Positions 1 through 9,005 of a DNA stretch of 64,000 bases are shown in pieces (within the stretch, counting starts at the first letter, position 1; every line of letters starts with the position of its first letter). Source of the DNA: Ahaetulla prasina. Taxonomy: Eukaryota > Chordata > Lepidosauria > Squamata > Colubridae. A model generated the notes under the pieces. The model made no database searches and was not told the origin of the DNA. It saw only the letters and a program-made list of their open reading frames with translations. A program made the translations under genes and the position numbers. The DNA lies in the NCBI RefSeq assembly GCF_028640845.1, contig NC_080542.1, positions 67,896,211 through 67,960,210 of the forward strand, read 5' to 3'.

Positions 1-59
1 TCAACCATCCTTCATCGGACTCTTTAATCCACAAGTCTTTAAAATCCCTTCTACACAAG

Positions 60-420
60 GTGCAGGTCACTACCCGCCTGGGGGATGTTTCTGCTACCAA
101 AAACCGTGCTCAACCAGGAGATGATCCCTCTACTAACCTTTTTTCGGAGCCTTCTGTAAACACTGACACAGTGCCAGCACCTAAACTTTTCATGGATGTA
201 GTACAGCGCCAATGGGTGATCCCGGGCTTGGGCTCTTATCCATCCAATCTAGACAAGTGCTTATACAATATTGCTCCTGAGATGGCCAATCTCCTTCAGG
301 TTCCATCCGTGGACACTGACACTCCTATAGCACTCCTCTTTGTCTGTTCTCATTCTGGACTAGTACCATCTGTTATCATCTTGCCATTCGGAGATGGAGC
401 CTCTATATTGCCGATTTCTA
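60..420 (+). pseudogene. DIRS gag-like ORF, first part
   Basis: This open frame encodes the N-terminal to middle part of a DIRS-type ORF1 (gag-like, putative nucleocapsid) protein. Segments such as WVIPG and LDKCLYNIAPEMANLLQVPS resemble the conserved core of DIRS ORF1 proteins of reptiles and amphibians. The frame then runs into GC-rich DNA of the inserted LINE, so the natural continuation is at about 3885. The start is uncertain: coding sequence probably begins before the window, and base 60 is only the first in-frame start codon. I place the junction near 420 from the change in base composition; no target-site duplication was found to fix it. Confidence 0.6.
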
Positions 421-699
421 TCCTCAGCTGCTACGCGTTATACTTCTTGTGAACTCTTGAGCCTGCGAGGTGCCCCCGCCTCGCAGGAATGGCCCTCCTC
501 ACTACCGAGGGCCGGCCTCCATGACGGGTCTTGGGACCCACAGAGGTGGCATGCGAAAAAGAAGAGCTTGTGGGGTTTTTTAGAGAGGGAATTTTTAAGG
601 GGTGGGAGGGGAAGGGTGGGTAATGGGGGTAACCCGTCGGGTGGGGGGCCAGTTCCTGCACATGCTCGCGGCGGTTTTTCTTTATCAGGTTCGGAGGTT

Positions 700-1833
700 A
701 TGGGGGAGGAGTGTGTTCCTATCTGTGAGGGTGGTTCTATCGACACGGTAAGTGGGAGAGGCAGGTATGGCGGAAGCGAGGGGCCACATCAATTTCCGGG
801 AGCGCGTGCTCGATGTCTGAAAGCGATCACGCGCTCCGACCCCTTGGACTTCTCCCGTTCCCCGGATGGTCAGGATCCTCAGAGCTTGGGCCTTCGGTTG
901 ATGTTGTGCAATGCTCGGTCCGTGGTGAACAAAGCCCCCCTTGTCTGTGATCTTATACAGGGGGGCTCCGCGGACCTTATGGGCATTACGGAGACCTGGT
1001 TGGGCACTGAAGGGGGCGTGCCCCTTGTTGAGATGTGCCCGCCGGGTTTCCGTGCATTCCATCAACCGAGGGCTCAGGGTAGGGGTGGGGGGGTGGCGGT
1101 TGTGATTAGAGAGAGTCTAGAGCCGAGGGAGACCACTGTACCTCAGATTGCCGGGTGCGAATCCCTCTTTGTGAGATGGGGTCATAGGTGTCAGATGGGC
1201 TTGCTGATCACGTACCTGGCTCCTTGCTGCGTGACAGCTGCCCTGCCCGAGCTCCTGGAGGTGCTGGCTGGGGTGGCAGTTGAGACCCCCAGACTTTTAG
1301 TCATGGGGGACTTTAACTTGCCATCTTCCGGCTCGTCATCGACGGCAGCTCGGGAGTTCACGGCTTCCATGACGGCCTTGGACCTGACCCAAGTAGTTGA
1401 TGGCCCTACTCACATTGGGGGTGGCACTCTGGACCTGATTTTTCTCTCTGGTCAGTGGTTGAGAGATCTGGACTTAAAGGAAATAGTCACTGAACCTTTG
1501 TCATGGTCGGATCACTCTCTTCTTCGCCTGGACTTTCTGACCGCCATTCACCACCGCAGGGAGACGGAGCCGACACGTTGGTTCCGTCCCAGGCACCTGA
1601 TGGACCCAAAGGGGTTCCGGACGGAGCTTGGGCCATTTCCTGAGGGTCTGGCTCACGGCTCGGCTGAGGAACTTGTTGCGGCCTTAGACCGTGTCGTGCC
1701 TTTGCGGCCTCTGTCCCGGCACAGGTCCCAACCGGCTCCTTGGTTCTCCGAGGAGCTGAGAGGGATGGAGCGCCGGAGAAGGCGCCTTGAGAGTTCCTGG
1801 AGGTTCAGCTGCTCGAAGCTGATCGGACACTAG
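700..1833 (+). CDS. L2 LINE ORF2, endonuclease part
   Basis: It encodes the apurinic/apyrimidinic-type endonuclease that nicks target DNA to prime reverse transcription. Family hallmarks appear in order: the N-A-R-S segment in [12 protein letters not shown] near 900, the catalytic Glu in GITETWLG near 985, MGDFNLP near 1305, and the C-terminal SDHSLL near 1509. A basic linker follows ([18 protein letters not shown]), which normally leads into the RT domain. The frame meets a TAG at 1831-1833, but the expected linker continues in another frame from about 1800, so one small indel just before that point broke a continuous protein. I give the start at the methionine codon at 700; the frame is open further left, into the DIRS junction, and the true start is uncertain. 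Confidence 0.75.
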   Translation: MGEECVPICEGGSIDTVSGRGRYGGSEGPHQFPGARARCLKAITRSDPLDFSRSPDGQDPQSLGLRLMLCNARSVVNKAPLVCDLIQGGSADLMGITETWLGTEGGVPLVEMCPPGFRAFHQPRAQGRGGGVAVVIRESLEPRETTVPQIAGCESLFVRWGHRCQMGLLITYLAPCCVTAALPELLEVLAGVAVETPRLLVMGDFNLPSSGSSSTAAREFTASMTALDLTQVVDGPTHIGGGTLDLIFLSGQWLRDLDLKEIVTEPLSWSDHSLLRLDFLTAIHHRRETEPTRWFRPRHLMDPKGFRTELGPFPEGLAHGSAEELVAALDRVVPLRPLSRHRSQPAPWFSEELRGMERRRRRLESSWRFSCSKLIGH

Positions 1834-3677
1834 TGAAGTCCTATACTAGGACTTACCTAGTGGCATTGAGGAAAGCGAGGCGTAGCTACGCCTCCTCCCT
1901 CATTGCATTGGCAGATAACCGCCCAGCCGCCCTGTTTCGGGTGACTCGCTCCCTCTTACACCAGGGGGAGCGGGATGACCCGTTGCAGGGACGTGCTGAG
2001 GAGTTTAATGGTTATCTATACAATAAAATCGTTCAGCTTCGGGATGGTCTGGACCAAGATTGCGGTGACGCGGGTGAGACGGCTGAGGGTGGTCTTGGTG
2101 ACATTTTATGGGATGAGTTTGACCCTGTCGCTCCCGAGGACATGGACAGGTTGTTGGGGAGGTTGAATGCCACCACGTGTTTACTGGACCCATGCCCCTC
2201 CTGGCTGGTGCTGGCCACTCAGGAGGTGACACGAGGCTGGCTCCAGGCAATTACGAGTGCTTCCTTGGTGGAGGGAGTCTTCCCAACTGCCTTGAAAGAG
2301 GCGGTGGTGAGACCCCTCCTCAAGAAGCCTTCCCTGGACCCAGCTGTTTTAGGTAATTATCGTCCGGTCTCCAACCTTCGCTTTGCGGCGAAGGTTGTAG
2401 AGAGTATGGTGGCATATCAGTTTCCCTTGCACCTGGATGAAACTGTCTATCTAGACCCATTCCAGTCCGGCTTCCGGCCCGGTTACAGCACTGAGACGGC
2501 TTTGGTCGCGTTGGTGGATGATCTCTGGAGGGCCAGGGATAGAGGATGTTCCTCTGCCCTTGTCCTGTTAGACCTCTCAGCGGCTTTTGATACCATCGAC
2601 CATGGTATCCTGCTGTGCCGGTTGGGGGGATTGGGAGTGGGAGGCACCGTTTATCGGTGGTTCTCCTCCTATCTCTCCGATCGGTCGCAGACGGTGTTGA
2701 CAGGGGGGCAGAGGTCGGCTCCGAGACACCTCACTTGTGGGGTGCCGCAGGGGTCGATCCTCTCGCCCCTTCTGTTCAACATCTATATGAAGCCGCTGGG
2801 TGGCTTCGGTGTGAGGTACCAGCTGTACGCTGATGACACCCAGCTGTACTTTTCCACACCGGGCCATCCCAACGAAGCTATCGAAGTGTTGTCCCGGTGC
2901 TTGGAGGCCGTACGGGTCTGGATGGGGAGAAACAGGCTCAAGCTCAATCCCTCCAAGACAGAGTGGCTGTGGATGCCGGCATCTCGGTACAGTCAGCTGA
3001 GTCCTCAGCTGACTGTTGGGGGCGAGTCATTGGCCCCGATGGAAGGGGTGCGCAACTTGGGCGTCCTCCTGGATGAACGGCTGTCTTTTGAAGATCACTT
3101 GACGGCCGTCTCCAGGAGAGCTTTTTACCAGGTTCGCCTGGTGCGCCAGTTGCGCCCCTTTCTAAACCGGGATGCCCTATGCACGGTCACTCACGCCCTC
3201 GTGACGTCTCGCCTGGATTACTGCAACGCTCTCTACATGGGGCTCCCCTTGAAGGGCATCCGGAGGCTGCAGTTAGTTCAGAATGCGGCTGCGCGGGTTA
3301 TAGAGGGAGCCCCTCGTGGCTCCCGTATGACACCAATCCTGCGCAGGCTGCACTGGCTACCTGTGGCCTTCCGGGTGCGCTTCAAGGTTTTGGTAACCAC
3401 CTTCAAAGCGCTCCATGGCATAGGGCCGGGTTATTTACGGGACCGCTTACTGCTACCGGATACCTCTCACCGACCCGTGCGCTCTCACAGAGAGGGACTC
3501 CTCAGGGTGCTGTCAGCTAGACAGTGTCGTCTGGCGATGCCCAGGGGAAGGGCCTTCTCTGTGGGGGCTCCCGCCCTCTGGAACGAACTCCCCCCAGGAC
3601 TCCGTCAACTTCCGGACCTCCGGACCTTCCGTCGCGAGCTCAAGACACACTTATTCATCTGTGCAGGACTGGCGTAG
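1833..3677 (+). CDS. L2 LINE ORF2, reverse transcriptase part
   Basis: Open frame of 614 codons (GTG at its first position, so not a natural start) encoding the RT of a LINE2-clade element. Visible RT blocks: NYRPVSNL, FQSGFRPGYSTETAL, LLDLSAAFDTIDH (first catalytic Asp), GVPQGSILSPLLFNIY, and the catalytic YADD at residues 332-335 (2826-2837). After it come NRLKLNPSKTEW, RNLGVLLDERLSFEDH, the LDYCNALY thumb region and a C-terminus ending in LKTHLF. All catalytic residues are present and there is no internal stop. The protein would act in cis on its own RNA at the nicked target. It lacks its endonuclease because of the upstream frameshift. Confidence 0.85.
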   Translation: MKSYTRTYLVALRKARRSYASSLIALADNRPAALFRVTRSLLHQGERDDPLQGRAEEFNGYLYNKIVQLRDGLDQDCGDAGETAEGGLGDILWDEFDPVAPEDMDRLLGRLNATTCLLDPCPSWLVLATQEVTRGWLQAITSASLVEGVFPTALKEAVVRPLLKKPSLDPAVLGNYRPVSNLRFAAKVVESMVAYQFPLHLDETVYLDPFQSGFRPGYSTETALVALVDDLWRARDRGCSSALVLLDLSAAFDTIDHGILLCRLGGLGVGGTVYRWFSSYLSDRSQTVLTGGQRSAPRHLTCGVPQGSILSPLLFNIYMKPLGGFGVRYQLYADDTQLYFSTPGHPNEAIEVLSRCLEAVRVWMGRNRLKLNPSKTEWLWMPASRYSQLSPQLTVGGESLAPMEGVRNLGVLLDERLSFEDHLTAVSRRAFYQVRLVRQLRPFLNRDALCTVTHALVTSRLDYCNALYMGLPLKGIRRLQLVQNAAARVIEGAPRGSRMTPILRRLHWLPVAFRVRFKVLVTTFKALHGIGPGYLRDRLLLPDTSHRPVRSHREGLLRVLSARQCRLAMPRGRAFSVGAPALWNELPPGLRQLPDLRTFRRELKTHLFICAGLA

Positions 3678-3881
3678 ATTTTAAATTTTATAGGGGTTTT
3701 AAATTGGTCTTAATATTTATATTTCTAGTTTTAATAATTTGGGCATTAGAATAAGTTTTTTAATGTTTATTTTAAATTGTATATAAATGTTTTATATGCC
3801 TGTGAACCGCCCTGAGTCCTTTGGGAGATAGGGCGGTATATAAATATGAATAATAAAAATAAATAAATAAATAAATAAATA
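3678..3881 (+). other. L2 LINE 3' UTR with hairpin and (AAAT)n tail
   Basis: AT-rich 3' UTR. Near 3804-3845 it contains an inverted repeat, accgccctgagtc then gggagatagggcggt, followed by ataaatatgaataat and an (AAAT)n microsatellite from about 3850. LINE2 RTs recognise the 3' end of their RNA, so the hairpin is the likely recognition structure. The same hairpin ends the tRNA-SINE at 17661-17923. Confidence 0.75.
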
Positions 3882-3884
3882 TAG

Positions 3885-4330
3885 CAGCCCTTGGTTCATC
3901 AGATTACGGGTCCTCCAGAGGAATATCTTCGCCCTGAGGACAAAAGAGCAGAAAAGGTTTTGGTCAAGGGGCACCAAGCAGCCGCTTGGTCTTGGCTTCT
4001 GCATCCTTCTTTAACAGGGCTAGAACCCCTCCAGCAGACACGAGGTCTCATCAAGACCTCAATAAGATTATTGTTTCACTGGAATATTCTGCTGACGCGA
4101 TCCTCAATGTGGCTAGGTTCGTTTCTAAGGCTATAAGGTCTTCCATAACATTGCGCTGCCTTCTCTGGCTCCTTAATTGGCAGGTGGGTGCCAAAAACAA
4201 GTGTAGCATCAGCTCCTTTCTCTGAGGACAAATTGTTTGGTCAGTCTCTTGAACCTATCCTCATCGAGACAAGAGACAAGCGGAAAGTTCTTCCATCCCT
4301 TTCCAGGAGAACTGAGGTACGTGCGTCACC
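3885..4330 (+). pseudogene. DIRS gag-like ORF, second part
   Basis: Continuation of the DIRS ORF1 after the L2 insertion. Across more than one frame the sequence encodes GPPEEYLRPEDKRAEKVLVKGHQ-type residues, then FNRAR, EYSADAILNVARFVSKAIRSS and WLLNWQV, a run characteristic of DIRS gag-like proteins in vertebrates. The frames alternate, so small indels have accumulated. The region flows directly into the arginine/glycine-rich segment encoded from 4188. Confidence 0.6.
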
Positions 4331-6091
4331 GTATCCCCAGAATCAGCTTTTTCAGACCTCTGACACCAACTTCTACCAGTCACACCCTCTTCGTTCCTTC
4401 CAATCCAGAGGGAGTTACCAACCGGATGGACAGGTCAGACCTGGCTCCAAATTTCCCCCTAGGAAACCCTTTAGGGGTGGTAGGGGCAGGGGTTCCACAG
4501 ATCCAAATAGATCTCTTACTTCCCCTCCCATTAGTGGTCATCTCACCTTATTTGCCGACCAGTGGGAATCCTCCATTTCTGATGCCTGGGTATTACATAC
4601 AGTCCAATTTGGCTTATTCTTAGAATTTCTGTCCCCTCCCCCAAGGATTTTCATCACTTGTCCTGTATCTCGCAACAGGGCCAATAGGGCAGTCAGGGAT
4701 GAGGCCATTCTCCACCTTATAAACATCAATGCCATTCAGTGGTTGCCGCTATCCCAATGCGGTAGCGGTTTTTACTCCTGTCTGTTCGTAGTATGCAAAT
4801 CCTCGGGGGGGTGGAGGGCAATTCTTGACCTCAAATTTTTAAATCATTATGTCAAGTATCGTAAATTTAAAATGCAGTCCTTGCATACCATTTTGGAATC
4901 CATTCGGCCAGGATATTATCTCTCCTCCATAGATCTAACGGAAGCATATTTGCATATACCCATAGCTCCTGATCACAGGAAATTCCTCCGTTTCTCTTAC
5001 AAGGGCCGACATTTTCAGTATACTGCCTTACCCTTTGGGTTGTCCTCGGCTCCAAGGATGTTTTCTAAGGTCCTGGGGGCGTTAATTGGCCATATTTGTT
5101 CTCTGCCCATTTGCCTCCAATTCTACCTTAATGATATTCTCATCCTTTCACATTCGGAGCAGACCACTCACCATGACCTGTCTACTACTTTACATATTCT
5201 GCAATTTCATGGTTTCTCCATAAACTGGCCCAATAGTCATCTTTCTCCCTCCACGAGACTTCTTCACCTGGGGGCGGAAATTGACACGAGTCTCTCCACA
5301 GTTTACCTTTCTCAAGATCTCCAATCTACCCTCAAAGAGCTGACAGAACGAATCATCTGTTCTTGTTCAGCATCTTTGAAAACTCTTTCACAGTTATTGG
5401 GAAAGATGGTATCTATATTTGGAATTGCACCCTGTTCTCATCTCCACAGCAGGGATCTCTATCAAAGGAGCCAGCACTCCACATCTCTTGCTCATCTTCA
5501 ACTACCACAAAAAGTGCTCACTTCCCTTCTTTGGTGGACGACCGATGTTATCATCAGGGGCAGCAGATTCTGGGAGCTCGACAGGCTCACGCTCATAACA
5601 AATGCGAGCCTCACAGGTTGGAAAGCTCATCTTGGACCCCATATGGCGCAGGGCCTATGGTCCCCACAGGAACAAACCCTCAGCATCAACCTTTTGGAGT
5701 TACGGGCAGTCTATCTAGCCCTCATCCATTTCACAGAGCTGGTCACCGGAAGGGATATTTTGGTCCTCATGGACAATGTTTCCCCAAAAGCCCACATCAA
5801 TAGGTGGGGAGGAACTTGCTCCAGATCACTCATGGAAGAGACCTCCAAATGGGCAGAATGCCCCTCCAAATTCTTTATTTCACCGTTCGCAGGAAGTCAT
5901 ACTTCCCAACTTCTGCCCTGTACCTTCTCACCGCCTAGAACATCAGTGGCACACCCTAGACATTCGTCATGCTCTCAAAATTTATTTACATCGCACATCT
6001 TCTATCAGGAGGATGGAGGCACTCTTTGTCTCCTTCCAACCAGTGTCTCTAGGCACAAAGGTCTCTGCTCCCACCATTGGCAGATGGATTT
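4188..6091 (+). pseudogene. DIRS gag tail, reverse transcriptase and RNase H, mutated
   Basis: A 658-codon open frame. Residues 1 to about 110 are the gag-like C-terminus with an RGGRGRG tract. The DIRS RT follows (FADQWESSISDAWVLHTVQF, then VVCKSSGGWRAILDLKFLN, SIDLTEAYLHIPI, ALPFGLSSAPRMFSKVLG). The normally YLDD catalytic box reads YLND because codon 5130-5132 is AAT. The RNase H region shows TNAS where TDAS is usual (AAT at 5601-5603), then LLELRAVYLAL and DNVSPKAHINR. Beyond about 5780 the meaningful frame shifts, and a recombinase segment (DIRHALKIYLHRT, EALFVSFQPVS) follows in the frame running from 5776. Most of the recombinase N-terminus is deleted. The protein cannot be active. Confidence 0.8.
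6022..6091 (+). repeat. 70-bp direct repeat, left copy (candidate target-site duplication)
   Basis: These 70 bases, part of the DIRS recombinase gene, recur without a visible mismatch at 8300-8369. The first base on each side differs (a/c at the left, t/g at the right), so the repeat has clear limits. It brackets the 6092-8299 element and looks like an unusually long target-site duplication. Confidence 0.85.
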
Positions 6092-7337
6092 TTTTTTTAG
6101 TAAAAAAGTTTTATTTCCATTTTCCAACAACCTATTCAATATACAGTCTCTTATTCAACATTAGTCATTAACTTTCATTTGTTACTTATTTGGACCTGCC
6201 CAGCTACCACTTCCTTCCTTAACAAACCTTTCCTCCTCCCTTCTCTACTTTCTTCTACTTTCTTCATCCTTCCTCTCCTTCGCTTTTCTACATCCTCTCC
6301 TCCTTCCCTACTCTTCTCTTCCACCCTTTCTAACCCTCTCTCTTTCCCCTTTCTTCTTCCTCTCCTTTCCCCCTTTTCTACCTCTCTCTTTCCTACCTAC
6401 TTTCTTCCTTCACTCTCCTCTCCTTTCCATTCCTTCTGAAATGGCAGCTGAGCAGCCCGATTTCATTTCAAATTATTTCTATTTCTTAATTACATATCTT
6501 CAATCATTCCTTTGCATTGATCCTTCATCTCCCCCCTTTCCCCCCTTCCCCTCCCTCCCCTCTCCCACCCCCTGAGACTTCCCAGAACAAAGTACAGGGT
6601 ATAAGATTAATAATCATAAATTAAAATACAACATAAGTCATAATCCATAGTCACTCCTCTCTCTAAGACCTTAACTCCCCTTCCAAAAACAAAAAAGTAC
6701 ATTCTTCTTCCAGTCCATTATATATCAGTCCATTCCACTCCTAAAATCTTCAGAATCTTCCAATTAAATTAGTATTTCCAGTTCATCAATAAAATACATA
6801 GTTTTTAATATCCAATCTTCATCAAACACCAAATATATATCAATCCATTCCACTCCTGAAGTCTTCAGAATCTTATAGTTTTTAATATCCAATCTTCATC
6901 GATCAAGACCAAGACGATATTCCATCTTCCAGTATTCATCAGAAATTCTTTTATAATATACCTTTCTTCCTTAAACAGTCTCCCAAATATAATTCATATT
7001 TCCAGCTTAAATTTTTATCCAATCTCCAAAAATAAACAATATTCTATCTTCTCATATCTTTAATATCACTTACATAAATCAAATAACATTGCTAATATTA
7101 ATATTTCTTCAATTTACCTTACATCTGTCAAATAACATTATTAAAATTATAACTTATATCCAAAATATATCAATTATAACAATTAAATTCCATTTAACCA
7201 AATACCAACATTACATCCATAAATTTTTCTATCTGTCCTCCAAAAGTTAAACAATATTCCATCGTCCCATTCCTTTATACCTCACATATATCAAATAGTA
7301 ACACTTTATACCCAAAATAAGTCAGTTGTAAAAATTA

Positions 7338-7423
<86 letters not shown>

Positions 7424-8299
7424 CCATCAAAATCACATCTTAAGCATTCTCCTTCCCCTTGTTTTCTATCTTACGTATTTTCCACCATCTGCTCACCAAT
7501 CAGCTTAACATCTAACAATAAAGAATTTCCAATCTTTAATATATTGGTGTAAAAATCTCTTGTTTAAAAACTTATTAAGAAAAGATAAGCCTCCAAAAGT
7601 TCCTATTAAAAAAAAATAATTCCATATTTGAAGTGAAGAAGTTTCCAAGATTTTAGTAGTTAGTTCTGTTTGCTTAAGAGCCATTCTTAAATTGTAAAAT
7701 CTACCAAAAAGAGGGGGAAAAAATTCAATAAACTTTTCTTCTTAAACATTGTGATAAAGAAAAAGGTAAAAAGAAAAAAAAAATCATTAACAGTTCTTAT
7801 TCATTCCATTTAAAAAGTAGCTTGTTATGTTCTTCTCTTCCTTTGTCCTTTTATAGTTTCACTTTCCTTTGTATATTGCAAACGCCATTTTAAATCCATT
7901 CAAGTTGAAAGTTAGTTCAAAGGAAAGCTATTTAAAAGCTGAAGTTAAGATTGCAAATTCTCGCTAGTCCTCCTACTTTGTTCTGTCTGTCTCTCTTTAA
8001 AAATAAATCTTGGCACAGAGATGGTCGCGGCTTCTCGTTCTGTATAAACAGAAGCACCCTGGGCACGGAGCTTCGTCAGGCTAAAGGGGAGCTCTCACCC
8101 TTCGATCCCCTGGTTAAATTCCAGGGGCTCCCGGGGAGCTCTACCCAGACCTGACCACTCTTCTCCCCCCCTTCTCCCGGGGGAGAGAATTCCAAACCAT
8201 TTGACAGCCCATTTACGCTGTCAGGGACGGTTTGATGAAACCCAGGGCAGACGTTCCCAAAGGAACGTCCACGAAGCCTGCGTTGCCAGCGGAAGTCCC
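6092..8299 (-). mobile_element. ORF-less L1-like retroelement inserted in DIRS recombinase
   Basis: Read on the minus strand, the insert begins at 8299 with GACTTCCGCTGGCAACG and GC-rich sequence carrying several small inverted repeats (gacgttcctttgggaacgtc; cccctggaatttaaccaggg). It becomes AT-rich and ends with an AATAAAA signal and a poly(A) run at 6092-6099 (poly-T on +). The 5' start resembles that of the 13315-15334 element (GACTTCCG ... TGGCAACG). I find no long ORF on either strand, so it is a non-autonomous retroelement that needed enzymes from elsewhere. It contains a long (TA)n tract. The L1-like label is an inference from the 5' end and the poly(A). Confidence 0.6.
7340..7418. repeat. 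(TA)n microsatellite
   Basis: About 79 bases of uninterrupted TA dinucleotides inside the ORF-less retroelement. Confidence 0.95.
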
Positions 8300-8369
8300 C
8301 TCTTTGTCTCCTTCCAACCAGTGTCTCTAGGCACAAAGGTCTCTGCTCCCACCATTGGCAGATGGATTT
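8300..8369 (+). repeat. 70-bp direct repeat, right copy
   Basis: Second copy of the 70-bp segment seen at 6022-6091. It restores continuity of the DIRS recombinase sequence after the 2.2-kb insertion. Confidence 0.85.
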
Positions 8370-8618
8370 GAGCTACTATCGCAACCACTTATGATACACA
8401 GTCCATACCTCAGCCTAAACACATCACAGCGTGCTCCACACAGAACGCGGCCACACCGGCCGCTTGGTCTACTCAGGCCCTGCTGGAAGAAGTATGCAGG
8501 GCAGCAACATGGGGTACTCCAACGCCCTTCATCAGACAGTACAAGCTGGATTCATATGCTTTGGCAGACGCAGCCTTTGGCAGAAGGGTCTTGCAGAGTG
8601 TCCTTGATGTTCAATGAT
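8366..8618 (+). pseudogene. DIRS tyrosine recombinase C-terminus, degraded
   Basis: In the frame that reads through the right copy of the direct repeat, the sequence encodes KHITACSTQNAAT, then WSTQALLEEVCRAATWGTP, FIRQYKL and ALADAAFGRRVL before a stop at about 8616. This is the C-terminal catalytic end of DIRS recombinases, where an H-x-x-R type box and later catalytic residues are expected. Here the box reads C-S-T-Q, so histidine and arginine are lost, and a TGA lies just after the repeat junction. The enzyme would have integrated the circular DNA copy without target duplication; this copy is inactive. Confidence 0.65.
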
Positions 8619-8672
8619 CTGGCGGCTGACCATCACCCACCCAGATGGACATTGAGCTTTGGTATGTCCCTT

Positions 8673-9005
8673 GCCTGACTGCCATTTTCTCCGACGTGGA
8701 GAATGGGCATTGGTCTTACCTGAGACACCCTTTCTCAGGGACGTGAAAACGGCAGTCAGGCCCACCTTATTGGGGTCTGCCACTGGCTGTGGGAGAGGGT
8801 GGAAACTAATTGTTTATCATTTCAGAAAGACACATCAGTCTGCAACAACTACTTCGCCAAAAACTGGAGCCCAACAGGAAGAGGCGGGGCTTAAACAGTT
8901 CTGCAGACTTGGTCCTCCAAGCTTGACAGACAGTCATCACCCTTGCCTGACTGCCGTTTTCACCTCCTTGAGAAAGGGCATTTCAGGTAAGACCAATGCC
9001 CAATC
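8673..9005 (+). repeat. DIRS right-end inverted repeats
   Basis: The stretch 8701-8761 (gaatgggcattggtcttacc ... gaaaacggcagtcaggc) is the near-exact reverse complement of 8945-9005 (gcctgactgccgttttc ... gaccaatgcccaatc). A third, shorter copy in direct orientation starts at 8673. DIRS elements carry such inverted terminal and internal complementary regions for circle formation, so this probably marks the right terminus of the element. Confidence 0.7.

Larger units (their letters stand above)
420..3881 (+). mobile_element. L2-clade LINE (non-LTR retrotransposon), nearly full length
   Basis: A GC-rich insertion within the DIRS gag-like ORF. It has an apurinic-type endonuclease frame (to 1833), an overlapping reverse transcriptase frame (1833-3677), a short AT-rich 3' UTR, a hairpin (ccgccctgagtc ... 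gggcgg near 3808-3837) and a (AAAT)n tail. The RT C-terminal region (TSRLDYCNALYMGLP, LQLVQNAAARV, LKTHLF) is typical of LINE2. Only one frame break separates the endonuclease and RT frames, so this is a comparatively young copy. The 5' boundary is approximate because no target-site duplication is visible. The base composition contrasts strongly with the AT-rich neighbourhood. Confidence 0.85.
1..9005 (+). mobile_element. DIRS-like tyrosine-recombinase retrotransposon, broken, left end outside window
   Basis: A DIRS-type retrotransposon (gag-like ORF, RT plus RNase H, tyrosine recombinase, inverted terminal sequences) is recognised from its proteins: a gag-like segment with the motif WVIPG near 210-230, an arginine/glycine-rich gag tail, an RT of the DIRS kind with the block FADQWESSISDAW, and a recombinase C-terminus. 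The right end carries inverted copies of one sequence at 8701-8761 and 8945-9005. The copy is interrupted by an L2 LINE (about 420-3881) and by a 2.2-kb element (6092-8299), and has lost the part between RNase H and the recombinase C-terminus. It is dead. The left terminus lies before base 1. The family assignment rests on protein resemblance only. Confidence 0.8.

Noticed and set aside
431..1065. Minus-strand ORFs opposite the L2 endonuclease
   Set aside because: They are shadows of the GC-rich + strand coding sequence.
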